Assembly (NCBI GenBank): GCA_002469605.1
Contig: DKMV01000110.1
Location: 531-14,960 of the forward strand
Reading direction: 5' to 3'
Length of the DNA stretch: 14,430 bases
Origin: Leclercia sp. UBA7405
Lineage (GTDB): Bacteria; Pseudomonadota; Gammaproteobacteria; Enterobacterales; Enterobacteriaceae
Both the position numbers and the translations under genes were made by a program. The notes below the pieces were generated by a model. It did no database searches and had not been told where the DNA came from. It saw only the letters and a program-made list of their open reading frames with translations. Below, in pieces: positions 1 through 6,469 of the stretch. Every line of letters starts with the position of its first letter. The stretch's first letter is position 1.

Positions 1-1479
1 GGAGCCAGCGGAACGCTGGCTTTTTCTCCTTATGACTTCTGGCCCGCCGCCCTTCTCTCCCTGATGGGGTTGCAGGGGCTGACCCTCAACCGGCGTCCGG
101 TTCAGGCAGCAGCCATCGGCTACGCCTGGGGGTTTGGTCTGTTCGGTACCGGCATTAACTGGGTCTACGTCAGTATCGCCACCTTTGGCGGTATGCCCGG
201 TCCGGTCAACGTCTTCCTTGTGGTGCTGCTGGCCGCCTATCTCTCGCTCTATACTGGTCTTTTTGCCGGGATCCTTTCCCGCCTGTGGCCGAAGAGCAGC
301 TGGCTGCGCGTGGCCATTGCCGCGCCGGTTGTCTGGCAAATCACCGAGTTTCTGCGCGGCTGGGTGCTTACCGGCTTCCCGTGGCTGCAGTTTGGCTATA
401 GCCAGATTGACGGGCCGCTGAAAGGGCTGGCGCCGGTGATGGGCGTAGAGGCGATAAACTTCCTGCTGATGGTCATCAGTGGTCTGCTGGTCCTGGCGCT
501 GGTGCAGCGCAGCTGGCGCCCGCTGGCGGCAGCGATAGTGCTGTTTGCCCTCCCCTTCCCGCTGCGCTTTGTCCAGTGGTTTACCCCCGAGCCTGCGCGC
601 ACCATGCAGGTCTCTATGGTACAGGGCAATATTCCGCAGTCGCTGAAATGGGACGAAGGCCAGTTGCTGAACACCCTGAAGGTCTATCTCGAGGCGTCGC
701 AGCCGGAGCTGGGCAAGTCGCAGCTGATTATCTGGCCGGAATCGGCTATTCCCGATCTGGAGATCAATCAGCAGCGTTTCCTGCATAGCGTGGATGACCT
801 GATGCGCGCGCATAACAGCACGCTGATCACCGGTATCGTGGATGCGCGTCTGAACAAGCAGAACCGTTATGACACCTATAACACCATCATTACGCTCGGC
901 AAAGACAACGCCTACGACTACGGCTCGATGAATCGCTACAACAAGAACCATCTGGTGCCTTTTGGTGAATTTGTCCCGCTGGAGTCGATTCTGCGTCCGC
1001 TGGCGCCGTTCTTCGATCTGCCGATGTCCTCGTTCAGCCGTGGCCCCTATGTCCAGCCCCAGCTTAACGCGCACGGCATGCTGCTGACCGCCGCTATCTG
1101 CTACGAGATCATTCTGGGCGAGCAGGTGCGGGATAACTTCCGCGCGGATACCGACTATCTGCTTACCATCTCCAACGATGCGTGGTTCGGTAAATCCATC
1201 GGCCCGTGGCAGCACTTCCAGATGGCGCGTATGCGTGCGCTGGAGCTGGCACGCCCGCTGCTGCGCAGCACCAATAACGGTATCACCGCCGTGATTGGTC
1301 CGCAGGGTGAGATTCAGGCGATGATCCCACAGTTTACCCGCGAGGTGCTTACCGCCAGCGTCACCCCGACTACGGGCCTGACGCCTTATGCCCGTACCGG
1401 CAACTGGCCGCTGTGGATCCTTACCGCGCTGTTTGGCTTCGGCGCCCTGCTGATGAGCCTGCGTCAGCGCCGCAGATAA
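1..1479 (+). CDS. lnt: Apolipoprotein N-acyltransferase Lnt (5' end outside window)
   Basis: Inner-membrane enzyme that adds the third acyl chain to the N-terminal cysteine of lipoproteins, using phospholipid as donor; this is the last step of lipoprotein maturation before Lol sorting. The reading frame is open from base 1 and ends with TAA; 492 codons are visible. Aligning by memory with E. coli Lnt (512 residues), about 20 N-terminal residues are missing. The first half is hydrophobic with several membrane segments; the second half is a periplasmic nitrilase-like domain, followed by a last membrane helix and a basic tail (RQRRR). The catalytic residues are in place: Glu in WPESAI (window residue 247, E. 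coli E267), Lys in the [12 protein letters not shown] stretch (E. coli K335) and Cys in AAICYE (window residue 367, E. coli C387). The gene looks intact. An internal ATG at 64 is not the real start, because the homologous sequence continues upstream of it. Confidence 0.97.
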   Translation, partial: GASGTLAFSPYDFWPAALLSLMGLQGLTLNRRPVQAAAIGYAWGFGLFGTGINWVYVSIATFGGMPGPVNVFLVVLLAAYLSLYTGLFAGILSRLWPKSSWLRVAIAAPVVWQITEFLRGWVLTGFPWLQFGYSQIDGPLKGLAPVMGVEAINFLLMVISGLLVLALVQRSWRPLAAAIVLFALPFPLRFVQWFTPEPARTMQVSMVQGNIPQSLKWDEGQLLNTLKVYLEASQPELGKSQLIIWPESAIPDLEINQQRFLHSVDDLMRAHNSTLITGIVDARLNKQNRYDTYNTIITLGKDNAYDYGSMNRYNKNHLVPFGEFVPLESILRPLAPFFDLPMSSFSRGPYVQPQLNAHGMLLTAAICYEIILGEQVRDNFRADTDYLLTISNDAWFGKSIGPWQHFQMARMRALELARPLLRSTNNGITAVIGPQGEIQAMIPQFTREVLTASVTPTTGLTPYARTGNWPLWILTALFGFGALLMSLRQRRR

Positions 1480-1483
1480 TTTT

Positions 1484-1594
1484 CCCCTCACCCTAACCCT
1501 CTCCCCACAGGGGAGAGGGGACGGTACCTGCTCAGCTTTACTCTTCAGCATCGCCCTTCTCCCTCTCTCTTTCAGGATGAGGCCGTGGTGAGGG
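1484..1594. repeat. REP/BIME-like intergenic repeat: two units in opposite orientation
   Basis: Directly after lnt lies a unit beginning CCCTCACCCTAACCCTCTCC (from 1485) with a perfect 10-bp stem: 1497-1506 pairs with 1510-1519 around a 3-base loop. A second copy in opposite orientation covers 1561-1594; its reverse complement begins CCCTCACCACGGCCTC and ends in a GAGAGAGGG-like motif. Two head-to-head copies about 40 bases apart match the organisation of BIME/REP-type elements that are common between enterobacterial genes. It may stabilise the lnt mRNA 3' end or help end transcription; no T-run follows the stem, so it is not a textbook terminator. The family assignment rests on memory of similar intergenic repeats. 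Confidence 0.7.
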
Positions 1595-1601
1595 TCATTT
1601 C

Positions 1602-1617
1602 TGGCACGTCTGTTGCT
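1602..1617 (+). promoter_or_regulatory. Sigma-54 promoter of gltIJKL
   Basis: TGGCACG, then four bases, then TTGCT: an exact match to the sigma-54 consensus TGGCACR-N4-TTGCW, with the GG and GC elements correctly ten bases apart. Transcription would start near 1628 and read toward gltI, giving a leader of about 263 bases. As I recall, the E. coli glutamate/aspartate transport operon is listed among the nitrogen-regulated (Ntr) operons, which fits. Chance occurrence of this full match just upstream of a nitrogen-source transporter is unlikely. Confidence 0.82.
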
Positions 1618-1663
1618 TTATTTATCCCCGCAAAGGCAATCAGGCTTAACGTGCAACCTTGTC

Positions 1664-1700
1664 GCACCGTCCTGGTTCAGAAGTAGCACCGAAACGGTGC
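1664..1700. promoter_or_regulatory. Two tandem NtrC-type dyads downstream of the sigma-54 promoter
   Basis: GCACC-N5-GGTGC at 1686-1700 is a perfect dyad of the form found at the glnA enhancer. A second site, GCACC-N5-GGTTC at 1664-1678, differs by one base. Their centres (1671 and 1693) are 22 bp apart, about two helical turns, so two NtrC dimers could sit on the same face. A further half site, GGTGC, is at 1725-1729. The pair lies roughly 43 to 65 bases downstream of the predicted sigma-54 start, which is unusual. Assignment is by motif only; the perfect dyad could also form a short hairpin in the leader RNA. Confidence 0.55.
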
Positions 1701-1830
1701 AACGAAAGATTTTTGCCTCTGGATGGTGCGGCGCGCTTCGCAAAAATAAACAATAACGCAGCAAAACATTTACATTAAGCCACACTAAATGTTAACAAGC
1801 TTGCATAACACTGCACTCGCCTGGCGCGAG

Positions 1831-1848
1831 CAATAACAACATCACAAT
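1831..1848 (+). promoter_or_regulatory. C/A-rich leader element, likely GcvB sRNA target in gltI mRNA
   Basis: A stretch almost free of G and rich in C and A (CAATAACAACATCACAAT) lies 43 to 60 bases upstream of the gltI start codon. GcvB represses gltI in Salmonella and E. coli by pairing its G/U-rich R1 region with a C/A-rich element in this part of the leader. The position and composition agree, but no pairing was computed and gcvB itself is outside the window. Confidence 0.6.
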
Positions 1849-1890
1849 GGGTATCAATGCGTCTCTGGCGCTGATAAGAAGGAGTTGGAT

Positions 1891-2799
1891 ATGCAATTAC
1901 GTAAACTGGCCACAGCAATGCTGGTAATAGGAATGTCCGCAGGCGTGGTGCACGCTGAAGACGCTGCCCCGGCAGCCGGCAGCACCCTCGACAAAATTGC
2001 CAAAAACGGCGTGATCGTGGTCGGCCACCGTGAATCATCTGTCCCGTTCTCATACTACGACAACACGCAAAAAGTCGTGGGCTACTCACAGGACTACTCC
2101 AACGCCATCGTCGACGCGGTGAAGAAAAAGCTGAACAAGCCAAACCTGGAAGTGAAGCTGATCCCTATCACCTCGCAGAACCGTATTCCGCTGCTGCAGA
2201 ACGGTACTTTCGATTTTGAGTGTGGCTCCACCACCAACAACCTGGAGCGTCAGAAACAGGCCGCCTTCTCCGACACCATCTTTGTAGTGGGCACCCGACT
2301 GCTCACCAAAAAAGGCGGTGATATTAAAGACTTCGCCGATCTGAAAGGCAAAGCGGTAGTGGTGACCTCCGGTACCACCTCTGAAGTGCTGCTGCACAAG
2401 CTGAACGACGAGAAGAAAATGGATATGCGCATCATCAGCGCCAAAGACCACGGCGACTCTTTCCGCACCCTGGAGAGCGGCCGCGCGGTGGCGTTCATGA
2501 TGGATGACGCCCTGCTGGCAGGTGAGCGTGCAAAAGCGAAAAAACCAGACAACTGGGAGATCGTGGGCACGCCGCAGTCCAAAGAGGCTTACGGCTGCAT
2601 GATGCGTAAAGACGACGCGGACTTTAAAAAGCTGGTAGATGAGACCATCAGCCAGGTTCAAAAAGATGGCGATGCGGAAAAATGGTTCGATAAGTGGTTT
2701 AACAAGCCAATCCCACCGAAAAACCTGAACATGAATTTTGAACTCTCTGACGACATGAAAGCGCTGTTCAAAGATCCGAATGACAAGGCTCTTAACTAA
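1891..2799 (+). CDS. gltI: Glutamate/aspartate periplasmic binding protein GltI
   Basis: Substrate-binding protein of the GltIJKL importer; it captures L-glutamate and L-aspartate in the periplasm and delivers them to the GltJ/GltK channel. The product has 302 residues, the E. coli length, and matches it closely (for example ITSQNRIPLLQNGTFDFECG and the C-terminal PNDKALN). A signal peptide covers about residues 1-22 (basic MQLRK, hydrophobic core, VHA cleavage motif before ED). The rest is a type 2 periplasmic binding fold, SBP_bac_3 family. The chosen ATG at 1891 has AAGGAG six bases upstream and matches the known N-terminus MQLRK; an in-frame TTG at 1885 overlaps the Shine-Dalgarno and is rejected. 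It is first in the operon, with a sigma-54 promoter upstream and a stem-loop plus SroC after its stop, which should allow more GltI than channel subunits. Confidence 0.97.
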   Translation: MQLRKLATAMLVIGMSAGVVHAEDAAPAAGSTLDKIAKNGVIVVGHRESSVPFSYYDNTQKVVGYSQDYSNAIVDAVKKKLNKPNLEVKLIPITSQNRIPLLQNGTFDFECGSTTNNLERQKQAAFSDTIFVVGTRLLTKKGGDIKDFADLKGKAVVVTSGTTSEVLLHKLNDEKKMDMRIISAKDHGDSFRTLESGRAVAFMMDDALLAGERAKAKKPDNWEIVGTPQSKEAYGCMMRKDDADFKKLVDETISQVQKDGDAEKWFDKWFNKPIPPKNLNMNFELSDDMKALFKDPNDKALN

Positions 2800-2943
2800 T
2801 TAAAACCAATAAGGGCAGGTTCTCCTGCCCTCTCGATTGTCGGGAAGCAGGACAGACTATACGTTGAGTGGTCGTTCCCCACTCAGCGCGAACATTGAAG
2901 CTTCTCACCAATCTTCGAGGGTAGCGCTGCTACCCTTTTTTTT
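2790..2943 (+). ncRNA. sroC: SroC small RNA (3'-derived sponge of GcvB)
   Basis: The gltI-gltJ spacer matches what I remember of SroC: the conserved stretch around GTGGTCGTTCCCCACT and GCGCGAACATTGAAGC, then a Rho-independent terminator at the 3' end. SroC is known to be released from gltI mRNA by RNase E cleavage near the gltI stop codon and to pair with GcvB, promoting its decay. This relieves GcvB repression of amino-acid transport genes, including gltI itself. A GC-rich hairpin (2812-2819 with 2824-2831) lies near the 5' end. The 3' end is well set by the terminator; the 5' end is approximate because it is made by processing. Confidence 0.9.
2919..2943 (+). terminator. Rho-independent terminator of gltI/sroC
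   Basis: A perfect 7-bp stem (GGGTAGC 2919-2925, GCTACCC 2929-2935) with a 3-base loop is followed by eight T residues. It forms the 3' end of SroC. Because gltJ starts only 12 bases later and has no visible promoter of its own, transcription must read through in part, so this acts as an attenuator that sets the ratio of GltI to GltJKL. Confidence 0.92.
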
Positions 2944-2955
2944 CTGGAGTTTATT

Positions 2956-3696
2956 ATGTCAATAGACTGGAACTGGGGCATTTTTCTGCAACAAGCCCCG
3001 TTCGGCAACACCACCTATCTCGGCTGGCTGTGGAGCGGCTTTCAGGTTACCGTCGCGCTGTCGATCACGGCCTGGATCATCGCTTTTCTGGTTGGTTCCC
3101 TGTTCGGTATTTTACGCACCGTACCGAATCGTTTTCTCTCATCTATCGGCACCCTTTACGTTGAACTGTTCCGCAACGTTCCGCTAATCGTCCAGTTCTT
3201 TACCTGGTATCTGGTAGTGCCGGAGCTGCTGCCGGAAGATCTCGGTATGTGGTTCAAGGCGGAGCTTGACCCTAACGTGCAGTTCTTTATCTCCTCGATG
3301 CTCTGTCTGGGGCTGTTTACCGCCGCGCGCGTTTGCGAGCAGGTGCGTGCCGCTATCCAGTCGCTGCCGCGCGGGCAGAAAAATGCCGCGCTGGCGATGG
3401 GGCTGACTTTACCCCAGGCATACCGCTACGTGCTGCTGCCTAACGCCTATCGGGTGATCGTGCCGCCGATGACCTCCGAGATGATGAACCTGGTAAAAAA
3501 CTCGGCTATCGCTTCAACCATCGGTCTGGTGGATATGGCCGCGCAGGCGGGCAAACTGCTGGACTACTCCGCCCATGCGTGGGAATCCTTTACCGCGATT
3601 ACCCTCGCGTATGTGTTAATTAATACCGTGATTATGCTGGTAATGAACCTGGTCGAACGTAAAGTCCGCCTGCCGGGCAACCTGGGGGGCAAATAA
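2956..3696 (+). CDS. gltJ: Glutamate/aspartate ABC transporter permease GltJ
   Basis: Inner-membrane permease subunit that pairs with GltK to form the channel of the GltIJKL importer. The product has 246 residues, the E. coli length, and nearly identical sequence ([20 protein letters not shown] at the N-terminus, [10 protein letters not shown] at the C-terminus). It is of the HisMQ-type polar amino-acid permease family, with about five hydrophobic helices. The cytoplasmic EAA loop that docks on GltL starts near E128 ([20 protein letters not shown]) and ends at the conserved LLP. The Shine-Dalgarno TGGAG lies at 2945-2949, directly after the SroC T-run, so translation starts in the read-through transcript. 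The stop codon shares one base with the gltK start (TAATG), indicating translational coupling. Confidence 0.97.
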   Translation: MSIDWNWGIFLQQAPFGNTTYLGWLWSGFQVTVALSITAWIIAFLVGSLFGILRTVPNRFLSSIGTLYVELFRNVPLIVQFFTWYLVVPELLPEDLGMWFKAELDPNVQFFISSMLCLGLFTAARVCEQVRAAIQSLPRGQKNAALAMGLTLPQAYRYVLLPNAYRVIVPPMTSEMMNLVKNSAIASTIGLVDMAAQAGKLLDYSAHAWESFTAITLAYVLINTVIMLVMNLVERKVRLPGNLGGK

Positions 3697-4370
3697 TGTA
3701 CGAATTTGACTGGAGTTCTATCGCCCCCTCCATGCCCTATCTGCTGGACGGGCTGGTTATTACCCTGAAGATCACCATTACGGCGGTGATCGTCGGGATT
3801 GTCTGGGGCACCCTGCTGGCGGTGATGCGCCTGTCGAGCTTTAAGCCGTTCGCCTGGTTCGCCACTGCCTATGTTAACGTCTTCCGCTCTATTCCGCTGG
3901 TGATGGTGCTGCTGTGGTTCTACCTGATCGTTCCGGGCCTGCTGCAGAACGTGCTGGGGCTGTCGCCGAAATCTGACATCCGCCTTATCTCGGCGATGGT
4001 GGCATTCTCGATGTTTGAGGCCGCCTACTACTCCGAGATTATTCGCGCCGGCATTCAGAGTATCTCCCGCGGGCAGTCCAGCGCGGCGCTGGCGCTGGGG
4101 ATGACCCACTGGCAGTCGATGAAACTCATCATCCTGCCGCAGGCGTTCCGCGCCATGGTTCCCCTGCTGCTTACCCAGGGCATCGTATTGTTCCAGGATA
4201 CCTCGCTGGTGTATGTCTTAAGTCTGGCGGACTTCTTCCGTACCGCCTCGACGATTGGTGAACGTGACGGTACACAGGTTGAGATGATCCTGTTTGCAGG
4301 TGCGGTCTATTTTGCAATTAGTTTAAGCGCGTCGCTGTTGGTCAGCTGGCTGAAGAGAAGGACAGTCTAA
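3696..4370 (+). CDS. gltK: Glutamate/aspartate ABC transporter permease GltK
   Basis: Second permease subunit of the importer, partner of GltJ in the heterodimeric membrane channel. The product has 224 residues, the expected length. Hydrophobic helices begin at about residue 18 ([19 protein letters not shown]), and the EAA loop starts near E114 ([20 protein letters not shown]) followed by [15 protein letters not shown]. The start overlaps the gltJ stop by one base and its own stop overlaps the gltL start by one base (both TAATG). The three genes should therefore be translated as a coupled unit with balanced amounts. No internal promoter or terminator is seen. Confidence 0.97.
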   Translation: MYEFDWSSIAPSMPYLLDGLVITLKITITAVIVGIVWGTLLAVMRLSSFKPFAWFATAYVNVFRSIPLVMVLLWFYLIVPGLLQNVLGLSPKSDIRLISAMVAFSMFEAAYYSEIIRAGIQSISRGQSSAALALGMTHWQSMKLIILPQAFRAMVPLLLTQGIVLFQDTSLVYVLSLADFFRTASTIGERDGTQVEMILFAGAVYFAISLSASLLVSWLKRRTV

Positions 4371-5095
4371 TGATTTCCCTGAAAAATGTTTCTAAATGGT
4401 ATGGGCACTTTCAGGTGCTGACCGATTGCTCCACCTCAGTAAAGAAAGGCGAAGTCGTCGTCGTTTGCGGACCATCGGGTTCCGGTAAATCCACGCTGAT
4501 TAAAACCGTCAATGGCCTGGAGCCGGTACAGCAGGGCGAGATCACCGTTAACGGCATCGTCGTAAACAGCAAGAAAACCGATCTGGCAAAGCTGCGCTCG
4601 AAGGTGGGAATGGTGTTCCAGCACTTCGAGCTGTTCCCGCATCTGTCGATCATTGAGAACCTGACCCTGGCGCAGGTGAAGGTCCTGAAGCGTGATAAAG
4701 CGGCAGCCCGCGATAAGGGTCTGAAGCTGCTGGAGCGCGTCGGGCTTTCCGCCCATGCCGATAAGTTCCCGGCACAGCTCTCCGGTGGCCAGCAGCAGCG
4801 TGTGGCGATAGCCCGCGCGCTCTGTATGGATCCGGTGGCGATGCTGTTTGATGAACCCACCTCCGCACTCGATCCCGAGATGATCAACGAGGTGCTGGAC
4901 GTCATGGTTGAGCTGGCTAATGAAGGGATGACCATGATGGTGGTGACCCACGAAATGGGCTTTGCGCGCAAAGTGGCGAACCGCGTGATCTTTATGGATG
5001 AAGGCAAAATCGTGGAGGACTCGGCCAAAGAAGAGTTCTTTGCCAACCCGCAATCCGATCGTGCCAAAGATTTCCTCGCCAAAATCCTGCACTAA
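4370..5095 (+). CDS. gltL: Glutamate/aspartate ABC transporter ATP-binding protein GltL
   Basis: Cytoplasmic ATPase that drives glutamate/aspartate import; a dimer binds the EAA loops of GltJ and GltK. The product has 241 residues, as in E. coli. All ABC motifs are intact: Walker [10 protein letters not shown] at 34-42, Q-loop Gln84 ([10 protein letters not shown]), signature LSGGQQQR at 137-144, Walker B MLFDE at 158-162, D-loop SALD at 165-168 and switch His194 (VTHEM). It belongs to the polar amino-acid importer ATPase subfamily (HisP/GlnQ-like). It is the last gene of the operon, with a stem-loop immediately downstream. Confidence 0.97.
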   Translation: MISLKNVSKWYGHFQVLTDCSTSVKKGEVVVVCGPSGSGKSTLIKTVNGLEPVQQGEITVNGIVVNSKKTDLAKLRSKVGMVFQHFELFPHLSIIENLTLAQVKVLKRDKAAARDKGLKLLERVGLSAHADKFPAQLSGGQQQRVAIARALCMDPVAMLFDEPTSALDPEMINEVLDVMVELANEGMTMMVVTHEMGFARKVANRVIFMDEGKIVEDSAKEEFFANPQSDRAKDFLAKILH

Positions 5096-5102
5096 ACTTC
5101 CC

Positions 5103-5129
5103 GGTGCGCAATCGCTCAGATTGCGCACC
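5103..5129 (+). terminator. Stem-loop after gltL, probable end of gltIJKL
   Basis: A perfect 11-bp inverted repeat (5103-5113 with 5119-5129, loop GCTCA) begins eight bases after the gltL stop. The stem is strong, but only a weak TTTT follows about ten bases later, so it may terminate inefficiently or act mainly as an mRNA-stabilising 3' end. Read-through into rihA is possible. Confidence 0.6.
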
Positions 5130-5214
5130 TGCTCACGTTTTACACCGCGACTTCTCGTCGACAAGCACTGACAGCGTTAACCTTGTCACACATATGCTGT
5201 GAATGGAGAACGCT

Positions 5215-6150
5215 ATGGCACTACCGATTATTCTTGATTGCGACCCGGGTCATGATGACGCGATCGCTCTCATTCTGGCCCTCGCCTCACCCGAACTGGA
5301 TCTTAAGGCGGTCACCTCTTCTGCCGGAAACCAGACTCCGGACAAAACCCTGCGCAACGTGCTGCGGATGCTGACTCTGTTAAAGCGCAGCGATATTCCG
5401 GTTGCCGGAGGGGCAATTAGGCCGCTGATGCGTGACCTGATTATCGCCGATAACGTCCATGGGGAAAGCGGCCTTGATGGCCCCGCCCTGCCCGAGCCGG
5501 ACTTTGCCCCGCAAAATTGCACTGCCGTAGAGCTGATGGCGAAAGTGCTGCGCGAAAGCCCGGAGCCGGTTACCCTGGTCGCTACCGGCCCGCAAACCAA
5601 CGTTGCCCTGCTGCTGAACAGCCATCCGGAGCTGCATGCTAAAATCGCCCGGATAGTGATCATGGGTGGTGCAATGGGGCTGGGTAACTGGACACCTGCC
5701 GCTGAGTTCAACATTTTTGTCGATCCTGAAGCGGCCGAAATCGTCTTCCAGTCCGGTATACCGGTAGTGATGGCCGGCCTGGATGTGACCCATAAGGCGC
5801 AAATTATGGCGGAGGATATCGAGCGTTTTCGCCAGATCGGCAACCCGGTGGCCACCACGGTCGCAGAGCTACTGGACTTCTTTATGCAGTACCATAAAAC
5901 CGAGAAATGGGGCTTTAAAGGCGCGCCCTTGCATGATCCTTGCACCATCGCCTGGTTGCTGAAGCCAGCGATTTTCACCACGATAGAACGTTGGGTGGGC
6001 GTCGAAACGCAGGGGAAATATACCCAGGGCATGACGGTAGTCGATTATTACTTCCTCACCAATAATGAACCCAATACGACATTGATGACCGATCTCGATC
6101 GCCAGGCCTTTGTTGATTTACTGGCAGAACGCCTGAATTTTTATTCCTGA
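5215..6150 (+). CDS. rihA: Pyrimidine-specific ribonucleoside hydrolase RihA
   Basis: Cytosolic enzyme that hydrolyses cytidine and uridine to ribose and free base, part of nucleoside salvage and catabolism. The product has 311 residues, the E. coli length, of the inosine-uridine nucleoside hydrolase family. The calcium-binding aspartate cluster is at the N-terminus (DCDPGHDDA, residues 8-16). [11 protein letters not shown], the glycine-rich [20 protein letters not shown] segment and the catalytic-site His240 (PLHDPC) are all present. The ATG at 5215 is chosen because MALPII matches the known N-terminus and GGAGAA stands just upstream; an ATG at 5203 would add four residues and overlaps that ribosome site. 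It lies 119 bases after gltL. No clear promoter was found in that spacer. Confidence 0.96.
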   Translation: MALPIILDCDPGHDDAIALILALASPELDLKAVTSSAGNQTPDKTLRNVLRMLTLLKRSDIPVAGGAIRPLMRDLIIADNVHGESGLDGPALPEPDFAPQNCTAVELMAKVLRESPEPVTLVATGPQTNVALLLNSHPELHAKIARIVIMGGAMGLGNWTPAAEFNIFVDPEAAEIVFQSGIPVVMAGLDVTHKAQIMAEDIERFRQIGNPVATTVAELLDFFMQYHKTEKWGFKGAPLHDPCTIAWLLKPAIFTTIERWVGVETQGKYTQGMTVVDYYFLTNNEPNTTLMTDLDRQAFVDLLAERLNFYS

Positions 6151-6166
6151 AGGCATTGTTTTCATT

Positions 6167-6193
6167 AAGCTCCTGCCGTAACGCAGGGGCTTT
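6167..6193 (+). terminator. Probable terminator of rihA
   Basis: A 10-bp stem (6167-6176 with 6183-6192, one G-T pair, loop CGTAAC) lies 16 bases after the rihA stop. Only a short TTT follows, so it is a moderate rather than strong terminator. It marks the left boundary of the two-partner secretion islet. Confidence 0.6.
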
Positions 6194-6469
6194 ACTCATG
6201 CCAACATGAATTTGAATTTTAAAAAATGAGAATCCAGTTCACATATAAATGAGGAAAACAATATAGAAGGGATGACTTTTTTTGGCTAGCATAGCTCCCC
6301 TTTTTACTTTTTATTCTTCAATCAAAAATGTAATTTGATCATGAAAATTCATTTTTCCTAAAGAGAGTTTTCATTTTTCAAGTTGACGCTTTTGCGATAA
6401 TGTAGGCTGTCTTTAATTATATGCTGAGAAGGACTCTCACATATTTATACAGGCATCACCCTCTGGTCA
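6194..6469 (+). promoter_or_regulatory. AT-rich upstream region of the two-partner secretion genes, with extended -10 promoter
   Basis: This spacer between rihA and tpsB has no convincing gene and is strongly AT-rich, unlike the flanking core genes. The best promoter is an extended -10 element, TGCGATAAT (6393-6401), with only a poor -35 (near 6373-6378); a TTGAC at 6383-6387 is too close to serve it. Two direct copies of TTCATTTTTC (6348-6357 and 6370-6379) are 22 bp apart, the second overlapping the -35 position. A palindrome ATGAA-AA-TTCAT sits at 6341-6352, overlapping the first copy. This arrangement suggests an activator-dependent, possibly H-NS-silenced promoter; that is inference. The transcript leader would be about 60 bases. 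Confidence 0.45.

Noticed and set aside
1790..1805. A second sigma-54 promoter with a perfect TTGCA -12 element closer to gltI
   Set aside because: The -24 part reads TGTTAAC and lacks the essential GG; the site at 1602-1617 is far better. It would, however, place the NtrC dyads in a normal upstream position, so it should be kept in mind when mapping starts.
5186..5202. TCACA-N7-TGTGA just before rihA, suggesting a CRP site
   Set aside because: The half sites are in the wrong order; CRP needs TGTGA-N6-TCACA. It also overlaps the region next to the start codon. It may be only a short hairpin.
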